Assembly (NCBI RefSeq): GCF_900107205.1
Contig: NZ_FNPC01000005.1
Location: 62,001 to 126,000 of the forward strand
Source: Halopenitus persicus
GTDB taxonomy: Archaea > Halobacteriota > Halobacteria > Halobacteriales > Haloferacaceae
DNA: 64,000 nucleotides
Reading direction: 5' to 3'
Position numbers and translations under genes: made by a program. Positions 40,791 to 51,100 of the stretch are shown here, one piece after another; within the stretch, counting starts at the first letter, position 1; each line of letters starts with the position of its first letter. The notes below the pieces were generated by a model. The model saw only the letters and a list, made by a program, of their open reading frames with translations, searched no databases and was not told the DNA's origin.

Positions 40791-43145
40791 GTGGCAGTGA
40801 GTTCCCAGCCACCCTGGTCGGACGTGTTCGGTCACGCGGAGCCGTACCCCGAACAGGCCGAGGGGATCGACGCGGCGATCGAGGCCGCCGACGAGGGCGG
40901 CTTCCTCGCGCTGGAGGGCGCCTGCGGGACCGGGAAGACGATGCTCGCGTTGACCGCGGGGATCGACCGAGTCCGGGACCCGGACTCCCCGTTCGAGCGC
41001 GTGTTCGTCCTCACGAGCGTGAAACAGCAGCTCCGCCAGTTCGAGGAGGACCTGCAAACGATCAACGAAAACCTTCCCGAGGACCACCGACGGGTCTCCG
41101 GAATCACCCTCGTCGGCAAGGCGGACGTCTGTCCGTACGCCCGCGAGAACCGGGGCGGGATCGACGTCGGGAACGTCTACGAGCGCTGTGAGGGGCTTCG
41201 CGATCGGACGCGGTCGCTCGTCGGGGACGGCGGTTCGACGACCGCGGAGTCGCTCGCCGCGTCCGCCCGCAGCCAGCAGATCGGGCTCGCGGACTCGGGC
41301 GGCTCGACCGGGGCGAACGGGACGGGCGGCGCCGACTTTCTCACGGTCGACGACGAACCGACTCCCTATCGGCCGGACACCGAGGAGCACGAGGGGGTCG
41401 AGTACTGTCCGTTCTACGCCGGCTTCCTCGCGGACCTCCCGGAGGACGGCGAGCCCGCCGAGGCCGTCCCCTTCGACGCCACCGACCGCGGCCACGTCGA
41501 CGCCGCGGAACTGGTCCGGCTGGCGGCGGGAGCCGGCTCCTGTCCGCACTCCGTGATGGGCGCGCTCGTCCCCGAACTCGAGGTCGTGATCGGGAACTAC
41601 TACCACGCCTTCGACCCGACGACGACCGGTTCGTTCACCGGCGCGCTGCTCGACGAGTCGACGTTCGTCGTCTGCGACGAGGCCCATATGCTCGAACCGC
41701 GCGTGCGGGACCTCGTGAGCGACGGGGTCGCGGACCGGAGCCTCCGGGACGCGATCGACGAACTCACCCGCGTGGTCCAGCCGGTCCGGTTCGACGAGGA
41801 GGGGCAGTACACCGACGAGGCCGACGTGGTCCGGGGCGAGCTCGCGGACAGTGACGTTGCGATCGAGGACGTCGAACGGGTCCGGGAGTTCTACGAGGCG
41901 CTCCGCGGCGAGCTCGACCGGCGCGTCACCGAACACCTCGACCGCGAGCTGCCGGACTGGCGCGCCGATCCGGATCGGCTCGACGACGCGGAGCTCCCGC
42001 TTCGGGACCCCGACTCGCCCGGCGTCGACGCGATCACGGAGTGGGCCGACGCGAACGGCTACGGGGACCGCGTGTGGGCCCGCGCGCCGGCGGTCGGCGC
42101 GGTCGTCGAGCGCATCCTCCGGGAGCTCGAGGGCGAGGACGCCCAGCGCGCGGCGCCCGGCGTCGGGCGAACGCTGAACGCGTGGTACCGGGAGGACCAC
42201 GAGACGTTCTTCCGGGCGATCGACCTCGAGCGTACCTGGGACGAGACCGAGCCGCCGGACGACTGGCGGCGGGTCTACAACGCGCGGTTCGCCCTGTTCA
42301 ACTGCCTGCCCAGCCGCGCCATCGGCGAGCGGCTCGGCGAGTTCGGCGGCGGCGTCCTGATGAGCGCGACGCTCGAGCCGATGGACGTCTTCCGGGAGGT
42401 GACCGGCCTGGATCACCTCGCCGAGTCGGGGCGGCCGGTGCTCGAGCGCACCCACGGGCTCGCGTTCCCGCCCGAGAACCGCGAGAGCCTCGCCGTCGAC
42501 GTGCCGAAGTACACCCACGACAACCGCGGCGCGCCCGGCGAGGAAACGGAGACCCGCCTCGCGCATCTGGACGCGACCCTCGAGGTCGCCCGCCGCCCCG
42601 GAAACGTCCTCGTCGGGATGCCGAACTACGCCGAGGCCGAGTGGATGGCCGGCGAGCTCGACGACCGCCTCGAGAAGCCCGTCCTGATCGACGAGTCCTC
42701 CGGCGACCACGTGACCGAGTCGCTCAAGGACGACTTCTTCGCCGGCGACGGGAAGGTGCTCGTGACGAGCCTCCGGGGCACGCTCACCGAGGGCGTCGAC
42801 TACCGGGGCGACCGGCTCCGTGCGGCGGTCGTCTGCGGGGTGCCGATAATCAACACCGCCCGCCCGCGAACCAGGGCCGTCGTGGCCGCCTACGACGAGC
42901 GCTTCGGCGACGGTTTCGAAACCGCCCTCACGGTTCCGGCGGTCCGGAAGGCTCGACAGGCCGTCGGTCGCGTGATACGCGGCGCCGACGAGCGCGGCGT
43001 TCGCGTGCTCCTCGATGCCCGCTACGCCCGCGACTCCTGGAACGGGGTCCGGGAGTACCTCCCCGAGCACGAACGCGCGGAGTTCCAGCCGGTCAGCCCC
43101 GATATGCTCGGGGTCGCGCTGGACCGGTTCGAGCGCGCCGAGTAG
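40791..43145 (+). CDS. XPD/Rad3-like ATP-dependent DNA helicase
   Basis: 5'-3' superfamily 2 helicase for DNA repair or replication-linked work. 784 residues from a GTG at 40791. Walker A GACGTGKTML, Walker B VVCDEAHML, and motif VI QAVGRVIRGADERG are clear. Four Cys that could hold the XPD iron-sulfur cluster occur between motifs Ia and II (CPYAREN, YERCEGL, YCPFYAG and SCPHSVM), although a long Ser/Thr/Gly-rich loop (about 145-195) separates them. A box (cctttaacc, about 40763-40771) lies 24 nt upstream. Confidence 0.92.
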   Translation: MAVSSQPPWSDVFGHAEPYPEQAEGIDAAIEAADEGGFLALEGACGTGKTMLALTAGIDRVRDPDSPFERVFVLTSVKQQLRQFEEDLQTINENLPEDHRRVSGITLVGKADVCPYARENRGGIDVGNVYERCEGLRDRTRSLVGDGGSTTAESLAASARSQQIGLADSGGSTGANGTGGADFLTVDDEPTPYRPDTEEHEGVEYCPFYAGFLADLPEDGEPAEAVPFDATDRGHVDAAELVRLAAGAGSCPHSVMGALVPELEVVIGNYYHAFDPTTTGSFTGALLDESTFVVCDEAHMLEPRVRDLVSDGVADRSLRDAIDELTRVVQPVRFDEEGQYTDEADVVRGELADSDVAIEDVERVREFYEALRGELDRRVTEHLDRELPDWRADPDRLDDAELPLRDPDSPGVDAITEWADANGYGDRVWARAPAVGAVVERILRELEGEDAQRAAPGVGRTLNAWYREDHETFFRAIDLERTWDETEPPDDWRRVYNARFALFNCLPSRAIGERLGEFGGGVLMSATLEPMDVFREVTGLDHLAESGRPVLERTHGLAFPPENRESLAVDVPKYTHDNRGAPGEETETRLAHLDATLEVARRPGNVLVGMPNYAEAEWMAGELDDRLEKPVLIDESSGDHVTESLKDDFFAGDGKVLVTSLRGTLTEGVDYRGDRLRAAVVCGVPIINTARPRTRAVVAAYDERFGDGFETALTVPAVRKARQAVGRVIRGADERGVRVLLDARYARDSWNGVREYLPEHERAEFQPVSPDMLGVALDRFERAE

Positions 43146-43165
43146 GGGGCCACGGAGTCGTCCGA

Positions 43166-43951
43166 TCAGTTGGCCGAGGCGTCGTTCGGGGCGTCGTCGG
43201 ATCGGTCGGCTGCGGAGTCGACGTCGTACGAGAGCACGATCCCGTCGTCGAGACGCTCGGTTCCGGCGAGCGTCAGCGAGGGGAACGAGTCGGTGAAGCC
43301 GTCGCCGTCGGCCAGCGTCGGCGCGTCCCGGCCGCCGATCACCATCGATCCGACGTAGACCGACAGCTCGTCGACCAGCCCGGCCGCGAACAGCGAGAAG
43401 ATCACCTCGCCGCCTCCCTCGACGAGGATCCGATCGATCCCCCGCTCCGCGAGCACGTCGAGCCCCGCGGCGAGGTCGACGCGGCCATTCGGAGCCTCGC
43501 CGTCATCGCCCGTAGCGTCGGTACTTTCCCCCGTCGCACCGCCACCCACTGCGCCGTCACTCTCCGCCACGGCGATCACCGTCGCCCCGGTCGCCTCGAG
43601 TTCGGCGCGTCGGTCGTCGGGGACGTTGGAGCCGACGAGCAGGTACGTCGTCGCGGCGTCATCGAGGATCCGCGCGTCGGTCGGCGTTCGTCCCCGCGAG
43701 TCGACGACGATCCGGGCGGGGTTCCCCGGCCGGCCGTTCCGCAGTCGGCCGACGCGGCGGTCCTCCTCGGTGAGAGTGAGGTGCGGGTCGTCCGCCAGCA
43801 CGGTGCCGACGCCCACGAGGACGGCGTCGGCCGCCGCGCGGATCCGGTCGACGCGGTCGAAGTCCTCGGGGCCGGAGATCCGGAGCTGTTCGCGCCGGCG
43901 CGTCGCGAGCTTCCCGTCGACGCTCTGGGCGGCGTTGACGACGACGTGCAT
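43166..43951 (-). CDS. Diaminohydroxyphosphoribosylamino-pyrimidine reductase (RibD-C fold)
   Basis: Reduces the ribosyl side chain in archaeal riboflavin/F420 precursor synthesis. 261 residues from the ATG at 43951 (MHVVVNAAQSVDGKLATRR); upstream open frame is repeat sequence. The RibD_C motifs are the N-terminal NAAQSVDGKLA, the stretch DAVLVGVGTVLADDP-like (LVGVGTVLADDPHLT), and the NADP site LVEGGGEVIFSLF. A Gly/Asp-rich loop (about 140-165) is inserted. Convergent with the helicase gene, divergent from rpa. Confidence 0.9.
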   Translation of the reverse strand: MHVVVNAAQSVDGKLATRRREQLRISGPEDFDRVDRIRAAADAVLVGVGTVLADDPHLTLTEEDRRVGRLRNGRPGNPARIVVDSRGRTPTDARILDDAATTYLLVGSNVPDDRRAELEATGATVIAVAESDGAVGGGATGESTDATGDDGEAPNGRVDLAAGLDVLAERGIDRILVEGGGEVIFSLFAAGLVDELSVYVGSMVIGGRDAPTLADGDGFTDSFPSLTLAGTERLDDGIVLSYDVDSAADRSDDAPNDASAN

Positions 43952-43988
43952 ATCCTTGGGTCCTCCCGCGGCGTCATTGTCGTTTCGG

Positions 43989-44070
43989 TGTCGTGCATCC
44001 GGGGCCGCAGTGTCGTGTATCCGAGGCCGCAGTGTCGTGTATCCGAGGCCGCAGTGTCCTTGCATCCGGA
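43989..44070. repeat. 22-bp tandem repeat upstream of rpa
   Basis: Three units of 22 bp beginning tgtcgtgtatccgaggcc (43989-44010, 44011-44032, 44033-44054) and a decayed fourth. Lies in the divergent spacer before the rpa operon. Confidence 0.9.
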
Positions 44071-44136
44071 GTCGGTTCGCTTCGTCGGCTCGCCCGCGAG
44101 CAACCCTTTTGTGCGGTGGCGTCGAATCCCGTTCCG

Positions 44137-45507
44137 ATGGACGTAGATGCACACGCCGAGGAGCTCGCCTCCACCCTCGGCATCGACAAAGCGGAGGTCA
44201 AAGCGGACCTGGAGAACCTGCTGGAGTACAGCGTGCCGATCGACGAGGCCAAACAGAGCGTTCGCCGGAAACACGGCGGGGGAAGCGGCGGCTCCTCGCC
44301 GTCCCCGTCGACCGTCGACCTCGCGGAGATCACGACCGATCACGGCAACGTCACGGTCACCGTGCGCGTGCTCACCGTGGGGACGCGAACGATCCGGTAC
44401 CAGGGCGACGACATCACGATCCGGGAGGGCGAGATCGCCGACGGGACCGGGACGATCTCCTACACCGCCTGGCAGGACTTCGGGTTCGAGCCCGGCGACT
44501 CGGTGACGATCGGCAACGCCGGCGTCCGCGAGTGGGAGGGCGAGCCGGAGCTCAACCTCGGCGACGCGACGACGGTCGCGATCGCCGACGAGGAGGTCGC
44601 GGTCGACGCCACGATCGGCGGGGACCGGAACCTGATCGACCTCGAGCCCGGCGACCGCGGCCGGAACATCGAGGTCCGCGTTCTCGAGGTCGACTCGAAG
44701 ACCATCTCGGGACGCGACGGCGAGACGCCGATCCTCGAGGGGGTCGTCGGCGACGACACCGCGCGGCTCCCGTTCACCGACTGGGATCCCCGATCGGCGG
44801 TCGAGGCCGGCGCCGATCTCCGGATCGAGGACGTGTACGTCCGCGAGTTCCGCGGAGTCCCCTCGATCAACCTCACCGAGTTCTCGACGGTCACGCCGCT
44901 GCCCGACCCCGTGTCGGTCAACGAGGACGCCCCGCGGCTGTCGATCGCCGACGCAATCGACACCGGCGGGATGTTCGACGTCGAGGTCGTCGGCACCGTG
45001 CTCGACCTGCGCGACGGCTCGGGGTTCATCGAGCGCTGTCCCGACTGCGGCCGCGTGCTCCAGAGCGGCCAGTGCCGGAGCCACGGCGACGTCGAGGGCG
45101 AGGACGACCTCCGGGTGAAGGCGATCCTCGACGACGGCACCGCCACGACCACGGTCGTTCTCGACACCGAGCTGACCGCGGCCGTCTACGGCGGCGGGCT
45201 GGAGGACGCCCGCGAGGCGGCCCGCGAGGCGATGGACAAGTCGGTCGTCGCGGAGTCGATCGCCGACGAGCTCGTCGGCCGCGCCTTCCGCGTGCGCGGG
45301 AACCTCTCCGTTGACGACTACGGCGCGAACCTCGACGCCGAGGAGTTCGCGGCCGCGGACGACGATCCGGCCGAGACGGCCCGCAGCGTGCTCTCGACGG
45401 TCCGGTCGCGGGCCGCGACCGATGGGGGCGCTGAAGGCGTCACGGAGGCGGCTCGGGAGGACACCGCTGGACCGGATCACGACGGAAGCCCGGGGGTGGG
45501 CCGATGA
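44137..45507 (+). CDS. rpa1: Replication protein A (single-strand DNA-binding, multi-OB)
   Basis: 456 residues from the ATG at 44137 (MDVDAHAEELASTLGIDKA). A helical N-terminus is followed by three OB-fold repeats (about 65-155, 165-260 and 275-365) marked by recurring VTVRVLTVGTRTI- and VRVLEVDSKTI-like strands. A zinc-finger (RCPDCGRVLQSGQCRSHG) lies near residue 300. Binds ssDNA in replication and repair. The stop overlaps the next ATG (ATGA at 45504), so it is coupled to rpap. The rpa-rpap-rpe order matches the operon known from Haloferax. Confidence 0.93.
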   Translation: MDVDAHAEELASTLGIDKAEVKADLENLLEYSVPIDEAKQSVRRKHGGGSGGSSPSPSTVDLAEITTDHGNVTVTVRVLTVGTRTIRYQGDDITIREGEIADGTGTISYTAWQDFGFEPGDSVTIGNAGVREWEGEPELNLGDATTVAIADEEVAVDATIGGDRNLIDLEPGDRGRNIEVRVLEVDSKTISGRDGETPILEGVVGDDTARLPFTDWDPRSAVEAGADLRIEDVYVREFRGVPSINLTEFSTVTPLPDPVSVNEDAPRLSIADAIDTGGMFDVEVVGTVLDLRDGSGFIERCPDCGRVLQSGQCRSHGDVEGEDDLRVKAILDDGTATTTVVLDTELTAAVYGGGLEDAREAAREAMDKSVVAESIADELVGRAFRVRGNLSVDDYGANLDAEEFAAADDDPAETARSVLSTVRSRAATDGGAEGVTEAAREDTAGPDHDGSPGVGR

Positions 45508-47282
45508 GCGGATCGGACTCGGGCCCGGGCACGCGCGAGGTCGCGTACCGGCTCTTCGCGAACGAGTTCGACGACGCGACGCTGTCGTACTCCGAGAGCG
45601 ACGAGGAGCGCGCCCCGAACTACGTTCTCACGCCGCTTGGCGCTCGGGTCAACCGCCTGTTCGCCGTCGGCGTCCTGACCGAGGTCGAGCGCGTCAACGA
45701 GGAGACGCGCCGCGGACGGGTCGTCGACCCCTCCGGCGCGTTCGTCACCTACGCCGGCCAGTACCAGCCGGACGAGCAGGCGTTCCTGGAGCGCGCCGAC
45801 CCGCCGACGTTCGTCGCGTTGACCGGGAAGGCACGGACCTTCCAGCCGGAGGACTCCGACCGCGTGTTCACCTCCGTCCGCCCCGAGAGCCTCAACGAGG
45901 TCGACGCCGACACCCGCGACCGCTGGGTCGTCCGGGCGGCCGAAACCACGCTCGACCGTCTGGCGGCCTTCGAGGCGGCGCTCGCGTCCGACCTCCGCGG
46001 CGAGGACCTGCGAACGGCCCTTGAGGCCGGCGGCGCCCCTGCCGCCCTGGCGGAGGGGGTCCCGCGGGCGATCGACCACTACGACACCTCCCTGGCGTAC
46101 CTCGAGGCGACCCGCCGGATGGCGGTCGACGCGCTCGAGCTGATCGCCGGCGAGCGCGACGACGTTCGCGTCCCCGAGATCGCGCCGGACGAGGGCGGTC
46201 CGGCGGACGTGGGACCGCTCCCCGAAACCGACGTCTCGATCGACGCGGCCGCCGTCCGCGAGGCCGCCGCGAGCGACGCGGGGGACGACGGGAACGACGC
46301 CGCGGTCGCCGAGAACGTGGCTGACGACGCCACGGAGACGACCGCGGACTCCGCGTCCGAACCGGCGGCAGAGGCATCCGATGTCGAATCCGACGGGACC
46401 GCCGCCGAACCCGACGAGACCGCCGCCGAACCCGACGAGCCCGCGACCGCCACGGCGGAGTCGACGGACGACGCGGACGCCACGCCCGCAGCGGAAGCGG
46501 ACGAGGCCGCCGGCCGACTCGGGGAGTTCGATGCGGACGAAGCCGCCGTCGAGGGGACGGACGCCGACGATACGGACGCCGACGACGATGCGGACGCCGA
46601 CGACGATACGGGAACGACAGGCGACGTGGACGCGACCGCAGACGTGGAAGCCGACGCCGACGTCGACGCCGCGATCGCCGGTGACGACGCGGCCGGAGCG
46701 GCGGACGCGGGCGAGGAGTCCACAGCCGAGTCGACGGCGACCGACGAGATGTACGAGCTCGACGAGGAGGAGCGCGCCGAGATCGAGGACGAGTTCGGCA
46801 CCGACTTCTCCACCGGGACGGAGGTCGACGACCCGGGATCGGCGGACATCGACGTCCCGAGCGCCGACGACCTGTCCGCGTCGGGCGAGCCCGGATCCGC
46901 CGCGGCGACGGACGATGACTCCGAGCCGGAGACGACGCCCGACGTCGACCTCGGTGAGCCGGTCGGATCGACCGGCGACGGCGGGTCGGATGACGACGCG
47001 GCTAGCGAGGCGGGTGGCGGCGACACCGTCGAAAGCGACGGCACGGCCGACGATGCGGAGGCGGCCACGTCGGAGGGCGACGCCGCCCTGGATCTCACCG
47101 GCGCGGCGATCGAGGCGATGGACGATCTCGACGACGGCGACGGGGCCGCGCGCGAGGCGGTCATCGAGGCGGTCGTCGAGGAGCTCGGCGCGGACCCCGA
47201 CGCGGTGGCCGACGCGATCGACGACGCGCTGATGAGCGGCAAGTGCTACGAGCCGAGCGACGACCGGCTGAAGGCCATCTGA
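45504..47282 (+). CDS. rpap1: RPA-associated protein (COG3390) with a long acidic linker
   Basis: 592 residues, start MSGSDSGPGTREVAYRLFA. N-terminal OB-like domain (about 1-215) with REVAYRLFANEFDDATLSY and APNYVLTPLGARVNRLF, the COG3390 hallmark. About 220-510 is a very long Asp/Ala/Glu-rich linker that is coded by repetitive GC-rich sequence. The last 75 residues (IEAMDDLDDGDGAAREAV then GADPDAVADAIDDALMSGK) resemble a winged-helix or UBA-like module. Partner of RPA in haloarchaea. Coupled to rpa upstream by an ATGA overlap and followed by rpe after 3 nt. Confidence 0.92.
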   Translation: MSGSDSGPGTREVAYRLFANEFDDATLSYSESDEERAPNYVLTPLGARVNRLFAVGVLTEVERVNEETRRGRVVDPSGAFVTYAGQYQPDEQAFLERADPPTFVALTGKARTFQPEDSDRVFTSVRPESLNEVDADTRDRWVVRAAETTLDRLAAFEAALASDLRGEDLRTALEAGGAPAALAEGVPRAIDHYDTSLAYLEATRRMAVDALELIAGERDDVRVPEIAPDEGGPADVGPLPETDVSIDAAAVREAAASDAGDDGNDAAVAENVADDATETTADSASEPAAEASDVESDGTAAEPDETAAEPDEPATATAESTDDADATPAAEADEAAGRLGEFDADEAAVEGTDADDTDADDDADADDDTGTTGDVDATADVEADADVDAAIAGDDAAGAADAGEESTAESTATDEMYELDEEERAEIEDEFGTDFSTGTEVDDPGSADIDVPSADDLSASGEPGSAAATDDDSEPETTPDVDLGEPVGSTGDGGSDDDAASEAGGGDTVESDGTADDAEAATSEGDAALDLTGAAIEAMDDLDDGDGAAREAVIEAVVEELGADPDAVADAIDDALMSGKCYEPSDDRLKAI

Positions 47283-47285
47283 CCC

Positions 47286-48074
47286 GTGGCCGTCGTCGAG
47301 CCGGTCGCGGACGAGCCCGCGGCGATCGCCGACCTCCCCGACGAACGCGCGCTGGTGATCGCCGACTATCACGCCGGGATCGAGGCCGGGCTCCGGTACG
47401 AGCGCGGCGTCGAGCTGGACAGCGCCGCGGACGCGCGCCGCGAGCACGTCCTGTCGCTGCTCGACCGGACGAGCGCCGACCGGCTGGTCGTCCTCGGCGA
47501 CCTCGCCCACCGGATCCCCGAACCCGAGGGACCCGAACGCGAGGAGATCGCCGACCTGGTCGCGGCCGTGACCGACCGCGTGCCGATGACGCTCGTGGCC
47601 GGCAACCACGACGCCGGGGTCGCGGAGGCGTTCGCGGACCGCCTGGACGTGATCCCGCCGGCGGGCGGTCGGATCGGGTCCGAGGACGGACCGGTGGGCG
47701 ACTCGGTCGGGGTCGTCCACGGCCACACCTGGCCCGACCCCGACGTGCTCGCTGCGGACGTCGTGTGTCTGGGCCACGAGCATCCGCAGGTTCGGCTCTC
47801 GGACGCGGTCGGCGGAAGCCGGGTCGAGCGCGTCTGGCTCCGCGGATCGCTTCACACGGATGCGTTCGCCGAGGAGCTTGGAGTGACCGCGGTCGACGCT
47901 GCCGGGACCGTCCCCGACGTCGTCGTCTTCCCCGCGTTCAACGACCGCTCGGGCGGAACCTGGGTGAACGTCGCGGGGAACGAGTTCCTCTCGCCGTTCC
48001 TCCCGGACGCGATCGGATCGGCGGAGGCGTACCTCCTCGACGGAACGCGGCTCGGTCCGTACCGGGACGTCTAG
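47286..48074 (+). CDS. rpe: RPA-operon metallophosphoesterase (COG1407)
   Basis: 262 residues from a GTG at 47286 (MAVVEPVADEPAAIADLPD). Metal-binding order: ADYHAG (D-X-H), LGDLAH, AGNHD and HGHTW plus LGHEHPQ. Homologues in this operon are nucleic-acid-linked phosphoesterases of unproven activity. Only 3 nt separate it from rpap, so rpa-rpap-rpe form one operon; lhr follows 49 nt later with its own possible start. Confidence 0.9.
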   Translation: MAVVEPVADEPAAIADLPDERALVIADYHAGIEAGLRYERGVELDSAADARREHVLSLLDRTSADRLVVLGDLAHRIPEPEGPEREEIADLVAAVTDRVPMTLVAGNHDAGVAEAFADRLDVIPPAGGRIGSEDGPVGDSVGVVHGHTWPDPDVLAADVVCLGHEHPQVRLSDAVGGSRVERVWLRGSLHTDAFAEELGVTAVDAAGTVPDVVVFPAFNDRSGGTWVNVAGNEFLSPFLPDAIGSAEAYLLDGTRLGPYRDV

Positions 48075-48123
48075 TCGGGGACCGTGCGACGCGTTTAATC
48101 GGATCGATCCCGTAACTCGGTCG

Positions 48124-51100
48124 ATGTCCGATCCCTCGTTGTCCGGCGACGAGCAGGGTGCTGACGCCGACTCCGGTGCCGACAGCGACGCGGATCGGGA
48201 CGGCAATGTGGATCGAGACGGCAATGTGGATCGAGACGGCAATGCGGATCGAGGTGGCGATTCGGATCGAGGCGGCGACGCCGAGGGGCTGGACGCGTTC
48301 GCTCGGCTCGGCCCCGCGGTCCGGGAGGCGCTCTCGGAGCGGGGATTCACCAGGCCCACCGAACCGCAGCGGAAGGCGATTCCGCCGATCGCGGCGGGAC
48401 GGAACGCGCTCGTGCTCGCGCCGACCGGGACCGGAAAGACCGAGACGGCGATGTTGCCGGTCTTCGACCGGATCGTTCGCGAGCGCGCGGAGAGCGACGA
48501 CGGAGCATCCGAACACGGGATCGAGGGGATCGCGGCGCTGTACATCACGCCGCTGCGGGCGCTCAACCGGGATATGATGGACCGGCTGGAGTGGTGGGGC
48601 GAGGCGCTCGATCTGGAGATCGCCGTTCGACACGGCGACACGACCCAATACGAACGGTCGAAACAGGCCGACGATCCGCCGGACGTGCTCATCACGACGC
48701 CGGAAAGCCTCCAAGCGATCCTGACCGGCTCGAAGATGCGGCAGGCGCTCGCGGACGTGGCACACGTGGTCGTCGACGAGGTTCACGAGCTCGCCTCGGC
48801 CAAGCGCGGCGCCCAGCTCACGATCGGGCTCGAACGCCTCCGGGAGCTCGCCGGGCCGGTCCAGCGGATCGGTCTCTCCGCGACGGTTGGGTCCCCCGAG
48901 GAGGTGGGCCGGTTCCTCGTCGGCTGCGGAAAACGCGATCCGAGCAGGACCGGCGATCGGGAGTTCGCGGTCGTCGAGGTCGAGGCCGGCACGCGCGTGG
49001 ATTTCGAGGTCGTCAGCCCGGCGATCACCGCGGAGGACGAACGCCTCGCCGGCGCGCTGGCGACGACCGAGGAGATCGCGAGCCACGTTCGGGCGATCCG
49101 CGACGTCGTGGCGGCGAACCGGTCGACGTTGGTGTTCGTCAACACTCGACAAACCGCGGAGGCGCTCGGGTCCCGGTTCAAGACGCTGTCGGAGACCGAC
49201 GTCTCGGTCGAGGTCCACCACGGGTCGCTCTCGAGCGACGTCCGGGTCGACGTCGAGGACCGGTTCAAGGCGGGCGACATCGACGCGCTGATCTGTACCT
49301 CCTCGATGGAGCTCGGGATCGACGTCGGGCGCGTCGACCACGTGGTCCAGTACGGGAGTCCCCGCGAGGTGGCCCGGCTGCTCCAGCGCGTCGGGCGCGC
49401 CGGCCACCGGAGCGACCGGGTCTCCCGCGGGACGGTCGTGACGAGCGACGCCGACGACGCCCTCGAAGCGCTGGCGATCGCCCACCGCGGCTCCGTCGGC
49501 GCGGTCGAGCCCGCGAACATCCAGTACGGGAGCCTCGACACGGTCGCCAACCAGATCGTCGGGATCGTGATGGATCTCGGCGAGGTTCACGCCCGGCGGG
49601 CCTACCGGATCGTCACGAACGCGTATCCGTTCCGGGATCTGGACGAGGAAACGTTCCAGGAGGTGGTCCGCGAGCTCGACGGGAACCGCGTCGTGTGGCT
49701 CGAGGAGGGGACGGACACGATCGAGAAGTCGGGCGGCTCCTGGCAGTACTTCTACGCGAACCTCTCGATGATCCCCGACGAGGCGACCTTCGAGGTGTAC
49801 GACCTCTCCTCGCGGCGGCAGATCGGGACCCTCGACGAGCGGTTCGTGCTTGATTTCGCCGGGCCGGGCGAGACGTTCATCCAGCGCGGCGAGATGTGGC
49901 GGATCACCGACGTCGACGAGGAGGAGGAGCGCGTCAACGTCTCGCCGATCGAGGACCCCGGCGGGGAAGTGCCCGCCTGGGTGGGCTCGGAGATCCCCGT
50001 CCCGAAGCCAGTGGCGGGCGAGGTCGGCCGGATCCGCGCCGAGGCCGCGGACCGGCTCGCCGACGGCGCTCCCCCGGCGGCCGTCGCCCGGGGCTTCTCG
50101 GAACGGTATCCGGCCGACGAGTCGACGATCCTGGACGCGCTCGAGCCGATCGTCGACCACGTCGAGGCCGGGCACCCGGTCCCGACCGACGACCGGATCG
50201 TCGTCGAGGGGCTCGGTCGCTCGGTCGTCGTCAACGCGGCGTTCGGCCACCGGATAAACGAGACGCTCGCGCGGCTCCTCTCGGCGCTGATCGGCCAGCG
50301 GACCGGCTCCTCGGTCGGGATGGACGTCGACCCCTACCGGATCGAGCTGGAGGTTCCCTCGTCGGTCGACCCCGGGACGGTGATCGCGATCCTCGAGGAG
50401 ACCGACCCGGACCACCTGGCGTCGTACCTCGAGCTCGCGCTGAAGAACGCCGACACGCTGACGTTCACTCTCGCGCAGGTGGCGGCGAAGTTCGGCACGG
50501 TAAAACGGTATCAGGAGGGATCGGGCCGGTTCGGCGGCGACCGTCTCCTGGCGGCCCTCGAGGGAACGCCCGTCTACGAGGAGGCGGTCCGCGAGGTGTT
50601 CCACCAGGACCTCGACGTCGAGGGGGCCGCGGCGGTCCTCGACCGGATCCGGGACGGCGATATCGAGCTCGTCGCGGCGCGGGAACGGACCCCGATCGGC
50701 TCGGCCGGCGAGTCCTCGGGTCGGGAGTTCCTCGTGCCCGAGAACGCCGACGCCGACGTCATCGAGACGGTCCGCGAGCGCATTCGGGACGACCGAACGT
50801 TGCTGTGTTGTCTCCACTGTCAGGACTGGACCCGACGGACGCCGGTCAGGCGGATCCGGGACCAGCCGAGCTGTCCCGAGTGCGGGTCGACCCGCGTCGC
50901 CGCGCTCAACCCGTGGGACGAGGAGACCGTCGCCGCGGTCCGGGCGGACGAGAAGGACGACGAGCAGGAGCGGCTCACCGAGCGCGCCTACCGGTCAGCC
51001 AGCCTGGTGCAGAGCCACGGCAAGCGGGCCGTGATCGCGATGGCCGCCCGCGGCGTCGGCCCGCACAACGCCGCCCGGATCATCTCGAAGCTCCGCGAGG

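Noticed and set aside
45477-50817. Minus-strand frames of about 1000 codons opposite rpap, rpe and lhr
   Set aside because: Mirror frames of acidic, GC-rich coding DNA; no recognisable motif.
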